Assembly (NCBI RefSeq): GCF_000247695.1
Contig: NW_004624805.1
Location: forward strand, 1,365,433-1,429,432
From: Heterocephalus glaber
Lineage: Eukaryota; Chordata; Mammalia; Rodentia; Bathyergidae
Direction of reading: 5' to 3'
DNA length: 64,000 nt
The number at the start of each line of letters is the position of its first letter. Within the stretch, counting starts at the first letter, position 1. A model generated the notes under the pieces. The model was not told the DNA's origin. It searched no databases and saw only the letters and a program-made list of their open reading frames with translations. Positions 12,205 to 22,928 of the stretch are shown one piece after another. The position numbers and the translations under genes are program-made.

Positions 12205-12606
12205 GTGAATGTTTGTGTCCCCCACCTCCCTGGAGCCCAGTCAGCAAAGTGGGGGCATCAGAAAGTGGGGACGTTTGATGCAGGCCAGGAGGCCATGGTG
12301 CTCGCACAAAAGAGGCTCGGGGCGGGGGTGGGGCCGGGGATTTAGCTCAGTGGTTTTGCTGCCTGCTGCACAAGCGCAAGGACCCGAGTTTGATCCCCAG
12401 TACCAAAAAAAGAAAGAGGCTCAGGAAAGCTGCCTGGCCTCTCCTGTGAGGACACAGTGAGAGGGCCACCGGAGCCCTCACCAGACTGAAGCTGCCAGCA
12501 TCTTGGTCTTGGGCTTCCGACATCTGGAACTGTAAGCAGAAAATTCCTGTTGTTTTTAACCCACCCCACCTAAGGTGTTCTGTTATAGCAGCCTAAGAGG
12601 ACTAAG
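12205..12606 (+). mobile_element. MLT1-type MaLR LTR, sense, interrupted by a SINE
   Basis: Sense MLT1 landmarks are present: gtgaatgtttgtgtccccca, ctcctgtgaggacacagtgagag, gccagcatcttggtcttggg, ctggaactgtaagcagaaa, and the LTR end gttctgttatagcagcctaagaggactaag. A SINE at 12321-12411 splits it, so the LTR is the older insertion. Confidence 0.85.
12308..12425 (+). mobile_element. ID-like SINE (ggatttagctcagtggt subfamily) inside the MLT1 LTR
   Basis: It reads gccggggatttagctcagtgg, gcctgctgcacaagcgcaagg and gatccccagtacc plus an A-rich tail. The flanking direct repeat AAAGAGGCTC appears before the element (about 12309-12318) and after it (about 12412-12421), supporting target-primed insertion. 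Confidence 0.9.
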
Positions 12607-13962
12607 CCACCAAATTGTTCTCTTCATAACCAGTATCAAATTATTGTGTGTTCTGTTTCTAGTTTATCTGGAACAAAATGAGATGGACCATTTTATTGCA
12701 GCAAGTGAGAGGCAGAAGTGTTTCTATCTTAGGAGACTTCCACCTTTGTCCCAGCAATTTCAGTGGGGTTTACCGGCAGTGTTTGCTTCCCTCTATCCTT
12801 TGGTCAATCAGTGTGAAAGGACAGCCAACATTTCAAATATTTTTAAATTAAAAATAGATTACAAAAACACTTTCGGACTCTTTTTCCAGCTGTAAAATTA
12901 AGCTCATCTACCTAGAAACTCAGTAAATGAAGTGCATCCCTACATATTTGCTGAGGGAAAGAGTTCAACAGTCTTTCTTTCTGAGGGAAAGAGAATTTTT
13001 TTCCAAATTCTGGTCTCTATGTGCTGAAAAGAACATGTTCCGTGTTCTGCTGGCTAGCACAATTAGAAGCTGGACCACCTACAGCTTCTAGAACTTGCTC
13101 CTTGTCCTAGCTGTCATGAGACTTATATGATAAGAAAGAAGATGAATGTGTCTCTAAACCAAGTCGTTTCTAGTCCTTGACGACACCTTCTTCCACATTT
13201 CTCACCATGAATACTGTCCTGGTCAATGTTTGCTTGGCAGAGAACTCCTTTGTTTTCCAAAGTGTAAAATTTTAGTTAACTCAGTTAGAGATGCCTGCCA
13301 AATCCTGTAGCACTATTTCTTTCATGTCTTTGGTCTTCATTCATAGTAGTTTTAATGTTTCTTTGTACCTCTTGGTTGATTCTGGCTGTTGCTACATTTT
13401 CCATAATAATGATAGAGCTGTCGAGGGTGCTGTACATCCTCACAGTTATCCCTGTCCTGTTTCCAGACTTTGTCCTGGATGCAGCCTCCCTGAGAGTCCG
13501 CAGAGACAGGCTGTGCCCGCTCTGTCCTCCCACCCCTTCCCCTTCTCTGGCGGCTCGTGAGTCCTTGGGAGGCGGGGTCTTTCCATCTGTACCTTGAGGA
13601 AGAGCTATCAGAGGGAGGGAACCTACAATGGGCACGATTAACCAGGGCAGCCACAGAACACCACAACTTCCTACACGGAAAACACGAAAGAGAAATTTTT
13701 AAATGCAGACTATCTGACTTTTAAAATATGCTTTAAATAATGGCGGGCCAGTGACACAGGGTGACTCCTGTCATGTGCCTCACTTTGAAACCTTTCCCTT
13801 CTAAATATAGTCAGAAATATTTTTCAGTTACAATGAAAAAGTCAATTACCTTTTCAAGGACTCACACACCTGTATATTGCAATTCATTGTCTGCCATTAT
13901 TTTATGCATGCCGGTCTTAATAATCGAGACTTCAGTTCTTGAAAACAGTCTTCTAAAAACAT
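12607..13962. other. Non-coding unique sequence
   Basis: It is AT-rich at first. The 13-mer ctgagggaaagag is repeated 30 bp apart at 12951 and 12981. Open frames at 13.3-13.6 kb on both strands overlap and show no domain. Confidence 0.4.
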
Positions 13963-14067
13963 GTGGTAGAGAGCTTGCTATGCCCATGCATGCAAGAGGC
14001 CCTGGGTTCCATCCTCCATACCACAAAAATACGTAAATAAAATAGAAAAATACGTAAATAAATAGAC
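13963..14067 (+). mobile_element. ID SINE with duplicated A-rich tail
   Basis: Partial ID: gtggtagagagcttgctatgcc, gcaagaggccctgggttcc. The tail contains the unit aaatacgtaaataaa twice (14027-14041 and 14047-14061). Confidence 0.75.
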
Positions 14068-15149
14068 CTTGGATGAGGACAAGTTCCAGGGAGCTGCCCG
14101 GTGGCGGAAGAAGGCGACTCGATCTTGGCAGGCTGCAGAAACCTGGACCCAGCCCTGGAAGGCTGAGTCCAGCGGCCCAGCCTCGCTGTTCGACCCCAGT
14201 GCTGCAAATGCTCCGGCCTGGAGCTTCCCCAGGAGCGTCCGAAGGCTGTGGAGCTCTGGGAAGTGCGGCTTATGAGAAACAGAGGCCACCCTCAATTCCC
14301 AGTTGAAATTAAAGCCCTTGTGAAGCAGTGGACACTTGCGGTGCTAGGTGCCAGGGAAACTGAGGCACAGGAGTAGACCAGGCCGCCCCCCGCCCACCAC
14401 TAGAGCTGGTGGTGCATGTGGACAGAGGTTTTCCTGTGGTGCAGTGTAGCTTGGGCTGGGGGCTGAATTGTCTCTAATGTCATCTCTGCATCCCCACTTT
14501 TACATGGCCCTCACCTGGGGTCTAAAGTTGAAGTTTTAGAAAGTTTTCCAGGGAAAGGTATAATTTAGGCTTTGGGATTCTGTCAGTGAAAGGCCCCTTT
14601 ACCTCCTTTTAATTCCCCACTGTCGTGTTTCCATTTAAGGCTACTTTTCCTCCAACAGCGTCGCCCCTAAAGCTGGAGTCCTTTTATAGCCTCTTTCCTG
14701 GTCCCTTCGGAAATGCCCGGCGGGGTGGGTCTGCAGCAGATTAGAGAGAATCACCCCCACACAGCAGAGACACCAGAGGGCGCCGCTGGGCCGGCAGGGC
14801 AACAGCCCCGTCCTGGAGGCCCCCTCCTGCGAGGTCCTCGACCTGGAGCCCACCACGCTGTCGTCACCTCCCTCCCCAAACTGCCCAGCTTCCGGCTGTG
14901 TCCGGCAGAGCTGAAGCGAAGCTCAGCCCCGCCACCTGGAACCGGAAGCTGACGGTTACAGCCGCCTTCCCGCTAAATCTGACGCGCTGGGCCGTCCTGA
15001 GTCACTCGTCGTTCCAGAAATCCAAAGTATTTAGTTGGAGAAGAGGATTGATTCTCACCATGTGTGCCGCACTGGATAGCAGTGAGTGTAATCATCACAG
15101 CCAGCACTTGTTGCAGGTTATCGCGTCTCTGTTCCTGTGATTTTCATAG
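14068..15149. other. Non-coding unique sequence, GC-rich from 14.6 to 15.0 kb
   Basis: A modestly CpG-containing stretch lies at 14640-15000. It has no exon-like frame with splice signals that I recognise. Confidence 0.35.
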
Positions 15150-15238
15150 AATATCGAGTTGAATCGTCACAGAACTCATCATGCCCATTTCATAGATGCT
15201 CAAACTGACACAGGGAACATTGAACTTAATTCCCCTGT
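15150..15238 (-). mobile_element. MIR-like fragment, antisense
   Basis: tcacagaactcatcatgccc and catagatgctcaaactgacacagg match the reverse-complement MIR core (cccattttacagatgaggaaactgaggc). Confidence 0.55.
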
Positions 15239-15274
15239 GATTAGCCCAGGAAGGTGATAGCTGCTCGCAGACCA

Positions 15275-15430
15275 AGGCAGGAGGACTGCAAGTGAGAGGC
15301 CAGGCTGGACAACTTAGTGAGACCTTGTCTCAGAACTTAAAATTTAAAAATGAGAAGGACTGGGGAAGTGGCTCAGCGATAAAGCACTTGCTTGCCCCGC
15401 AAGGCCCTGGGTTCCATCCCCAGCAACATA
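15275..15430 (+). mobile_element. B1+ID composite SINE, 5'-truncated
   Basis: It starts inside B1 (agaccaaggcaggaggactgc, gagaccttgtctcag) and continues into ID (ggaagtggctcagcgataaagcacttgc, gggttccatccccagc). It ends next to a CA repeat that probably grew from its tail. Confidence 0.85.
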
Positions 15431-15446
15431 CTCACGAGTGAACGTG

Positions 15447-15490
15447 TGCACACACACACACACACACACGCACAGACACATGCGCACACT
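15447..15490 (+). repeat. (CA)n microsatellite
   Basis: About 11 perfect CA units, then imperfect gcacagacacatgcgcacac, directly after a SINE tail. Confidence 0.9.
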
Positions 15491-15797
15491 CCTCCCCTTG
15501 TGAGGTAGTCAGCAGCATGGCCGAGTTCCAGGCCTATAGGGTTGGACCCTCACTGCCATCGGCCTGCTGAGAACCAAGTTCTGAAAATGATGGCAGACCT
15601 AGGCCGGCATCAGGACCCGGGATCCGCTCGCCTTCCTTCTCAGGTGGTACAATCAGGTCGCACCCCAAGGGCAGCACTGTGTGTTCTGGCTGCTCTTTAC
15701 AGTGATGTCAGTTCTGATCCTCTCGAATTGGGGCTTACTCTGGAAGTGACACCAGTGCTCCCCACACCCAGATTTCCCCACTGAAAACCTAGAAGGC

Positions 15798-15949
15798 AGT
15801 CTGGGAGGCTCAGGCAGGAGGGTTACGAGGGCAAGCCCAGTTTGGGCAACTTAGTGACCCTAGTGAAACCCTGTCTCAAACTTTAAAACAAATGTAAAAG
15901 GGAGCTGGGAATGTAGCTCAGTACCAAGGCCTGGGTTCCATCCCCAGTA

Positions 15950-15950
<1 letters not shown>
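15798..15950 (+). mobile_element. B1+ID composite SINE, truncated
   Basis: gggaggctcaggcaggaggg and gaaaccctgtctcaaac (B1) are followed by gggaatgtagctcagtacc and gggttccatccccagtacc (ID). The ID part has an internal deletion that removes the agagcacttgcc stretch. Confidence 0.85.

Positions 15951-15990
<40 letters not shown>
15951..15990 (+). repeat. (CA)20 microsatellite
   Basis: Forty perfect bases of CA start exactly at the end of a SINE, indicating expansion of the SINE tail. Confidence 0.95.
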
Positions 15991-15993
<3 letters not shown>

Positions 15994-15994
15994 T

Positions 15995-16055
15995 AATAAT
16001 AAAAACAAAAGAAAAGGAAGGAAGGAAGAAAAAGAAAGAGAAAGAGAGAGAGAGG
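15995..16055 (+). repeat. Polypurine tract (GGAA/GAAA/GAGA)
   Basis: An almost uninterrupted purine run (aaggaaggaaggaag, gaaagagaaagagagagag) follows the CA repeat. Confidence 0.85.
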
Positions 16056-16971
16056 GCCTAAAAGGGGCATCACTCTGGACAGGTGACCCAGACTACTGCC
16101 CCTGCTGCCCCTCTGTGCAGTGCCCCTGCAGGAAGGGCCTCCAGGGCCCGTGGTACCCGCTTCCAGCTGTGGGCCACCAAGCACTGAGCCCGGCAGTCAC
16201 AGCAGTTGCTTCCCAGACTGTGCCCATTTTTCCATAAGGACAGAGAGCAAACTGGGCAAATGATCAAACATGGGGCTGTCACTCTGACTATGTGATTATG
16301 GCAAATTTACATCTTGTATGTCAAGTGGTAACTTAATTCAAAAATAAAAAATCGCTGCAGACTGCCATCCCACAAATAATTTGTAACCTGCTGTGCAGCC
16401 AAACACCGCTACACATAATACGAAATAAAGTGTGAGCTTAACAGGATAGCTTGGCACGGGAAGAAAGGCCTCGAGCACGTCTCGGCTTTTCCGGACCCGT
16501 TTCTGATGTGCCCAGTGGCTCAGTCATGTCTGGTGCACATACGGCCTGGTGCCCTCCTTCATCACCAGTGCCCTGTGCAGTCTTCCACCCAGGCCGCTGC
16601 TTCTCAGGCTAGGCCGTCCATCTCCGGGCAGGCCAAAGGAGTTTCCTTCTGGTGGCAAAAGTCCCTGTTTCCTGTCGCCACAGCTCTGGAGCTGACTCCC
16701 AGCCATGCCGTCTGCTGCCCATGTGGCTCCAGAGCCATCCCTGTCCTCCTCAGCTCGGAGTGGGGTCACAGAAAGGGCCATTAGGGAATCAAAGACATGA
16801 CATGGGGCCACCAAGGAAAACCCAGCCGCTCATCTCCTGGAAAGGGCTTTCTTTCCTAATCCCAAGGGTTTAGAAAAAGTGCAAGTTTAGATAATTTTCC
16901 AGGATATAAACGACACTCCAAATACTTGTGCAAATAATTGCATTTTAATTGACTAGAATTCAGTTTGAGGG
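16056..16971. other. Non-coding unique sequence
   Basis: No repeat or exon recognised. The 16.5-16.8 kb segment is GC-richer, and its open frames have no domain. Confidence 0.4.
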
Positions 16972-17164
16972 GGTTTTTTCCCCAGTACTGGGGACGGAAC
17001 CCAAGGCCTTTTTGCCCAGAGCCGCATCCCTGGTCCCTTTTAAAATTTTGACACAGGGTCTCACTAAGTCACTAAGCTGCCCAGGCTGGGCTCAAACTTA
17101 TGATCCTCCTCCCTCGGCCTCCTGAGCATCTGGAATTTCAGGTGTGCACCACCACACCTGACTG
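16972..17164 (-). mobile_element. B1+ID composite SINE, antisense
   Basis: It reads cccagtactggggacggaac (ID in reverse), then ttttgacacagggtctcac, gcccaggctgggctcaaac and gtgtgcaccaccacacctg (B1 in reverse). Confidence 0.9.
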
Positions 17165-19499
17165 GGATTATTTTTAAAGAAAAAAACAAACTCAGATGTG
17201 AAATCAGATAAAGCTATGTTAAGTATAACCCTTATTCTTCTGGCTGAACTTTTATTTTTTAAAATGTATCACTGAGCTATAATTTTAAATCTTGCATAAA
17301 ATTCAGTAGCATTCTAGAAATGAACCCTAAAAATGACACTAGGAAAATCCCAGCTACGTTTCTTCATATCTTAATTTTCATGTTCCCAGAGAATTTAAAT
17401 CTCTTGAACTTTCACCATTGCCAACTACTGTAGAACCTAAAGATCACGCTGTGATGGCTTTGGCACGCTGCTGCATCCTCCTCCTCCACATGAACAGCCT
17501 CTGCCCCGTGACTGGATTCATGGGGCTCGGCGTTCATCATCCTGGTAGTGTCACTTCCGGAAGCGGACAGCCCGACGGAAGTAACCAGATCCTCCACCCA
17601 ATCCTTGCTCCTGGGCGGAGCAGATTTCTTGATTATTTTAAAATTAACTCCCTGCTCAGGAAGAAACCGCCTGAACTCAGTTGAAATTCCACATTCTTAT
17701 TTCGTGTTATGAGAAAGATCAGACACCAATATATGATTTAGTGCTCTTTAAAAATCAGTCTCTGTGCAGAAATCCCCAGGCAGACATGAATTTAGGTCAG
17801 CCTAGGTTCTAGAAAGTGTCCTATCTCAGCAGTCGGACTTTCTGATGAAGGTTTTGTAGGTCGGAGGAGAAGGCAATAGCACCAGCTTCGTTCCCACCAG
17901 AAACCTTCAAAGGAGTCGGTGGAAGAGCTTGGCCGTGCCACTCCCTGGAGGAAGCTAGGGATGCTGTGCAGGAATAAAGGTGGGCACTCCAGAAGTGACC
18001 CTGCCGCGGGTCTTCACCCTTCATCGTGTGTTTGTTTTCCTTATTAGCCACGTAAGGAAAGTGTTGGTGCGGAGGGGACACCGGAAGAGCGAGACAGGCC
18101 TCGACCTTGACAGCGGTGGGTGGGCGCAAGGGAAACGCTGGGGTTTGGGGGAGACGCCCTTGGAGAGCCTGCAGACAGACATGCAGGCGTCAGGGCTGCG
18201 CCTTTGCCTTCTACGTTGCTGGCTGATTGCTGGCCCTGCCGTTGTGTCGCTTTGTACTAAGAAGTGGAATTGCTGTGGGGCTTGCCTTGGCGACGATCAA
18301 CACCCAAGACAAGACGAATGGCCTGTGAGATCATCCCGCCTCCTTCCTTGTCCATGCCTTCGGGGTCCAGGCGGGAAAATCTCAGTCCTCTGCTTCTGCA
18401 TTGCAGATTGAACCAACGGTGGACAGAGAGTATTTTCTAATTGCATCTGTGGCCTGTCTCGTGTCTCATTCCCTAAGCAACACAGTGTGACAATGACTTA
18501 CACGGCAGTTACACTGTATTAGATATTATTATTATCAGTAGGCCAGAGATGATTTGAAACTATACGGGAGGGTGCATGTGGGCTTTTGGAAATATTATGC
18601 CATTTAGTTTAAGGGACTTGAGCAGCTGTTGATTCTGGGCCTGGAACCAGTCTCCTGGGGTGCGGCTGCAGGTGCCCGATGGTAGCCTTTGCACTGCCTT
18701 CCTGGGGTTCCCCATGCACAGCCTCATGCCTGCTCTGCTCTGTTCTGAGCATTGCTTCATGCTAGTGCTCAATGCACAGAAACAGAACCCGGTCCACACT
18801 GGGTTGAATATATATTCCTTTTCACTGTGGTTTTCAAATCTCTGTAGCCAAGAATTTCTTCTTGGAACCACACAGTACAGACACCCAAAAGGAAAAATAA
18901 AAAGTTGATTTCCTGGAGCAGCTCATTTTCACCACATTATCATATTCAGTCAGCCAAAGCAATGGACTGATCGATAGCAGGAAATTGCATGAGGTCGTGG
19001 GAAGCTTTGTACTAAGACAAAAGATAACTTTCATTACAGTGGAATGTTTCCTTGGGCCCTGTAGTGTTGCACTGATGGAACACGGATGTGAGGAAGGGGA
19101 GCAGCAGAGGCTGGGGCACCAGCAGCCCACTACTGTACGGATTAGCTGCTCAGGGAGAAGGTCCTAGGCAGTCCAAGGCCAGAGAGTGGGAAGTGATCAG
19201 ATTAGTGAGGTGGAATTTTTGTACACAAAAAATAAAGGTACAGCGCTTTTGGTTGTCAGTAAAAGTCATGATTAGAAGGGATTCTTCAAAAGATGCTTTT
19301 CGGGTCAGTGGCTGAGCTCAAGTCCCACCGCTGGGGCAGCCACGGAAGCCACGTTGTCCTGGCCAGGAGGGCTCAGCCCTGCCCACCTCACTGTCTCCTG
19401 CTGGAAGGGGCAGCTGCTCAGCATCACAGCTGTGGCGAGGCGGCTCGCATGTGCACTGAGGAGAAGGTGGTCTACTCTGCTAAGGTGTTCTTTCTTCAA
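17165..19499. other. Repeat-poor non-coding sequence
   Basis: Mostly unique. It is AT-rich at 17.2-17.4 kb and of mixed composition after that. I recognise no coding exon; the 143-residue open frame at 17980-18411 has no domain that I know. Confidence 0.35.
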
Positions 19500-19605
19500 G
19501 TGTCTTCGCAGCTCCTACTCTGTGCTGGATGCTTCTAAACCCTGGGGTGGGACAGAGAACAGAACATGCTCGTGTCTGCTCTCCTGGAAGGTCTATGTTG
19601 AAAGG
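19500..19605 (-). mobile_element. L2-like fragment, antisense
   Basis: gctcctactctgtgctggatg, ggacagagaacagaacatgc and ctgctctcctggaagg parallel the ancient L2 antisense 3' region (tactatgtgccaggc, gaacaaaacagac, ctgccctcatggag). Very degraded. Confidence 0.45.
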
Positions 19606-20521
19606 ACCTGGCACAGAGCAGGAAAATAAATGCCTATCTGTTGATGTGAATGCCAGAAAGAAAAGGAAAGCAGTCAGGGAGATGGGGCAGAGTGGCAGGA
19701 GAGAGCAGCCTGAGCCTGGGCAGCCTGGGAAGCCGGCTCCTTCAGAGACTTCCTGGACACCCCGGGGCTGCTCTGTGGGGAGAGAGAGTGGGCAGAGGGC
19801 TCGGTCAGGGCAAGGCCTGAGGGCACGCTGGGCCCCAGGGAAAGGGGAGAGGGGAGGGGTGTGGAGAGGAGTTGGGATAGGGAGGAAGTGGCCAAAGAGT
19901 ACTGGTGCTTTCAGGCTGCCGTCTGCACTTCAGAATTTACTCCTAAGTGGCAGAGGAGTGGCTGGAGGAGTGGAATCCAGGCCTGCTGTGGCCTGGCTCT
20001 GATTTTAGAGGCCGACTCTGACTGCGGCATGGCCCGCGTCTTGTGGGAGGACATCCTCTAACGGGACAACCAAGGTGGGTAGAAAGTTCATGAGACCTGC
20101 AAGGAAAGCCACGCGCAGGAAATAACCTCCAGCATCTTAGGGAGCTAAAGGCAGCTCCACTGCCTCCCAGCCACACTTGCCCGCCTGGGGCGCCTCCCTC
20201 TCCTGTTGCTTCTCATTCCTCTGTCTCCTCCCCTTCAACACCGCGCCATTCTGGAAAACAGAGCAGTAAACTGTCTCTCCACCCGCCAGGGCTGGCACAC
20301 TGGGGACTGCGTGGACTCCTGGGAATCGGTGAATCTTTAGCAATCTGTTGGACTGATTGGCACCAATAAGATGAAATACAGTAAAAACTGACTATTAATG
20401 CATAAGATAAATAAGGCCTACCTTCCAACAAACTAGGTTGTTTTAGTCTGCTTTTTATCCGACCTTGAACTCAGTGTGAGGCGAAGTGTGATAGAGATAG
20501 AGTTTTTTCATTGAAAGCAGA

Positions 20522-20717
20522 TTGTGGCGGTGCCTGCCTATAATCCTAGCTACACGGGAGGCTGAGGCAGGGGGTCACAAGTTTGAGCCCAGCCTGGGCA
20601 ACTTGGCTCGCCTTGTCTCAAAATAAAAATTAAAAAATAAAGGCTAGGGTGTAGCTCAGTGGTAGAGTGTTTGCCTGGCATGTGCAAGGCCCAGGGCGCA
20701 ATCCCTAGTGCCCCAGT
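20522..20717 (+). mobile_element. B1+ID composite SINE
   Basis: Both halves are clear: ggtgcctgcctataatccta, ggaggctgaggcaggg and cccagcctgggcaacttgg (B1), then gggtgtagctcagtggtagag, ttgcctggcatgtgcaagg and gcgcaatccctagtgcc (ID). An A-rich linker joins them. Confidence 0.93.
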
Positions 20718-20815
20718 AAGGAGGAAGAAGAGGAGGAGGAGAGGAAGGGAACAGGGAAAAAGAAGCAGAATAGGAGGAAGGAGAAGGCGAAGGCCAGGAG
20801 GAGGAAGTTATGAAT
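20718..20815 (+). repeat. Polypurine tract after a SINE tail
   Basis: Irregular GGA/GAA units run about 95 bp (gaggaagaagaggaggagga and similar), and probably expanded from the SINE tail. Confidence 0.85.
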
Positions 20816-20898
20816 GAAGTCTAAGGGTTACACAAGTGTGAGCAACTCGCTGAACAGAACCGAGCCCTCACATGCTGATACTGTGTTACCACGCCTGC

Positions 20899-20931
20899 CG
20901 CGCGCGTGTGTGTGTGTGTGTGTGTGCACGT
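20899..20931 (+). repeat. (GC)n-(GT)n alternating purine-pyrimidine tract
   Basis: gccgcgcgcgtgtgtgtg continues to gtgcacgtgc. The tract is strictly alternating and could adopt Z-DNA. Confidence 0.85.
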
Positions 20932-21799
20932 GCAAGAGCGTTATGTGAGCAGAAACATCATCTTCCGCTTCATCAGAACAAAGGTCTAGCCAGCCCAGCC
21001 CCAACCTGGCACCAGCGCTCTGGAAATGGCTTGGGGACGCCTGGGCAAGGCCAGACCCTCCGTGTCTCTTGATATTTCGGCCTGGCCTTGCCCTTTGGCA
21101 GCATCTATCTGGAGGAGAAAGCCTCTTATTTACGTAGTCACTGTGGGTTCCCCCGGGGGAAGGAAGGCCTTAGTTAATGTCATCTTCAAGGAATCACAGA
21201 GGGATGCTTGTCACATTCCAACAGATGGAGCTGTGGATAAATTCGCCCCTGGGAAGCCTCACCTGACTTAGCGGGCCGCGTGCTCCGGCCTCCCACCACG
21301 CTGTTGACCATGTCCCCAAGGTGTGCACCCCTTGCTATTTCCTCAGGGAAAATACATGGTTACCTTAGGTTATCTTTATGGATCAAGTGCATTTTCCCCT
21401 CCCCTTTTCTCACTTCTTACAAGCATAATCTAACCACAGAATGAGGTGCTCGCAGCTGGCTGTGATGCTGAATGGAGAATCAATCCTGCTGTTTGAATGC
21501 AGTCTATTTATTGCTGACAATTACTGTCGTCTGAAGAAGTCATAAATAGACAGACATGGCAGGAAGAGTCAACATTTCTGTCCCATGCTGCACTGGAATG
21601 ATTCAGTTCCGCTGACTGCATCCTAGAGAGAGGAAAAGAAATTTTTATGATACACTGAATGTGTTGGCTTCTAAATAATTTTTAACTGATATCATTAGAG
21701 GCTAATTTTATCTCATAGTTTCACTTTATCTAGCAATCTTGTCATTAGGATAATAAAATAAGAATTATATGTCTGCTTCTAGTCAAGACTTGAGGGGAT
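20932..21799. other. Repeat-poor block, candidate enhancer
   Basis: No repeats. It contains E-box-like CAGATG and CACCTG, a TEAD-like ACATTCC (21211-21265), and further on an AT-rich segment with homeodomain-type TAATTTT and TTATC cores (21650-21760). Function is inferred from composition only. Confidence 0.3.
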
Positions 21800-21924
21800 A
21801 AGAGCTTTTTATTTATTTTTTATTTTTTAAATTTTTTTGGTACTGGGGATCAAACTTAGGACCTTGCGCTTGAGAGGCAGGCGGTGGCACCACTGAGGTA
21901 AATCCCCAGTCCAAGAGCTTTTTA
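21800..21924 (-). mobile_element. ID-like SINE (ggatttagctcagtggt subfamily) with 12-bp TSD
   Basis: The reverse complement gives the subfamily A-box and B-box regions (ggtactggggatcaaactt and cactgaggtaaatccccag on the + strand). The direct repeat AAGAGCTTTTTA is perfect at 21800-21811 and 21913-21924. Confidence 0.9.
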
Positions 21925-22012
21925 GTTTTTGAGCAGAGTTCTCTTGGCGCATGGATAGGAAACCATCTTCTGTCCCACAAAGCAAGTAATCATCTGTCTA
22001 CAGCACACTTAC

Positions 22013-22090
22013 TTCCCCGTGACCTGGAGCGAGGCATCAACCTCTCCAGGCTTCGCTTGCTTCTACAAAAATAAAAAGCTGGAACTGAAC
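22013..22090 (+). mobile_element. MIR fragment
   Basis: cccgtgacctggagcgaggcatcaacctctccaggcttc matches the MIR core (gtgaccttgggcaagttacttaacctctctgtgcctc) with the usual level of decay. Confidence 0.6.
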
Positions 22091-22264
22091 ATATTCTCCT
22101 GAATGTCCGAATTCTTTAATCCTGGTAACAGCACACATACTGGCATTGATTTGAAAGGCCACCACCAGTCTGTTTATTCCCAGAGGGCCTCAGTTTCTTA
22201 TTCTTCACTGAATATCAACAGCATCTGGGACAGACGCGGTGTCCCTGCCACGGTCAGTTGGGAC

Positions 22265-22560
22265 TGCTCTTGCAAACGCCACTGACCAGGTGGCTTCAGC
22301 AGAGACGTTTAGTTCTCTCTGTCCTTGAGGCTGAAAGCCGAGACCAAGGGACAGCGCAGTTGTTCCTGGTGAGGGCTCTGCCCTCGGCTTGAAGGCAGCT
22401 GTGCCCTCACCTGGTAGAGCGCAAGCTCTGGACTCTGTGTCCTATCAGGACACGAGCTCCATCGTGGGCTGCGCCCCATGACCTCCTCTAGCCTGATTCC
22501 CTCCAGCTCCATCACGGGGTCAGGTTTCAGCAGGTGGACTTAGTGGCGGGGACACACCGG
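22265..22560 (-). mobile_element. MaLR-type LTR, antisense
   Basis: Decayed reverse-complement MaLR landmarks are present: ctgaccaggtggcttcagcagag, ttagttctctctgtccttgagg, tgtgtcctatcaggacacgagc, catgacctcctctagcctgattccctcc, and the end ggcggggacacac. Confidence 0.6.
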
Positions 22561-22734
22561 CCATAGCAGCAGAGGGGAACCCAATCCCTGCGCTGTGCGT
22601 TGAGATCTGAAATCCAAACCGATGCGGTGGCTCTGTGCCCTCCGTAAGTCTGCACAGGTTCCTGCAGCAGCCCTGGTCTTCATACAGGTTGCAAATCCAG
22701 AGCTTTTACAAGGTGACTGCAAGACTGCCATGCC

Positions 22735-22928
22735 ACCTCACTGTGTGTGGATGCAGTGACCCCTCCCGAGTGGGATTAGTGCCCTCAGAGGAATGGGAAG
22801 GTCCTTGGCCCTCTCCTGAGGATGCAGTGAGAAGATGACTGTCCTTGGGCAGGGAGAGGCCCGGCCCCAGCCCTGTGACACCCTGATCCCCGGCTCCAGC
22901 CTCCAGAGCTGGGAGAATCAAGGCCGCG
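22735..22928 (+). mobile_element. MLT1-type LTR, sense
   Basis: gtgtggatgcagtgacccctcc, gagtgggattagtgccctcagag, ccctctcctgaggatgcagtgag and ctccagcctccagagctgggagaa match the sense MLT1 consensus. Confidence 0.7.
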
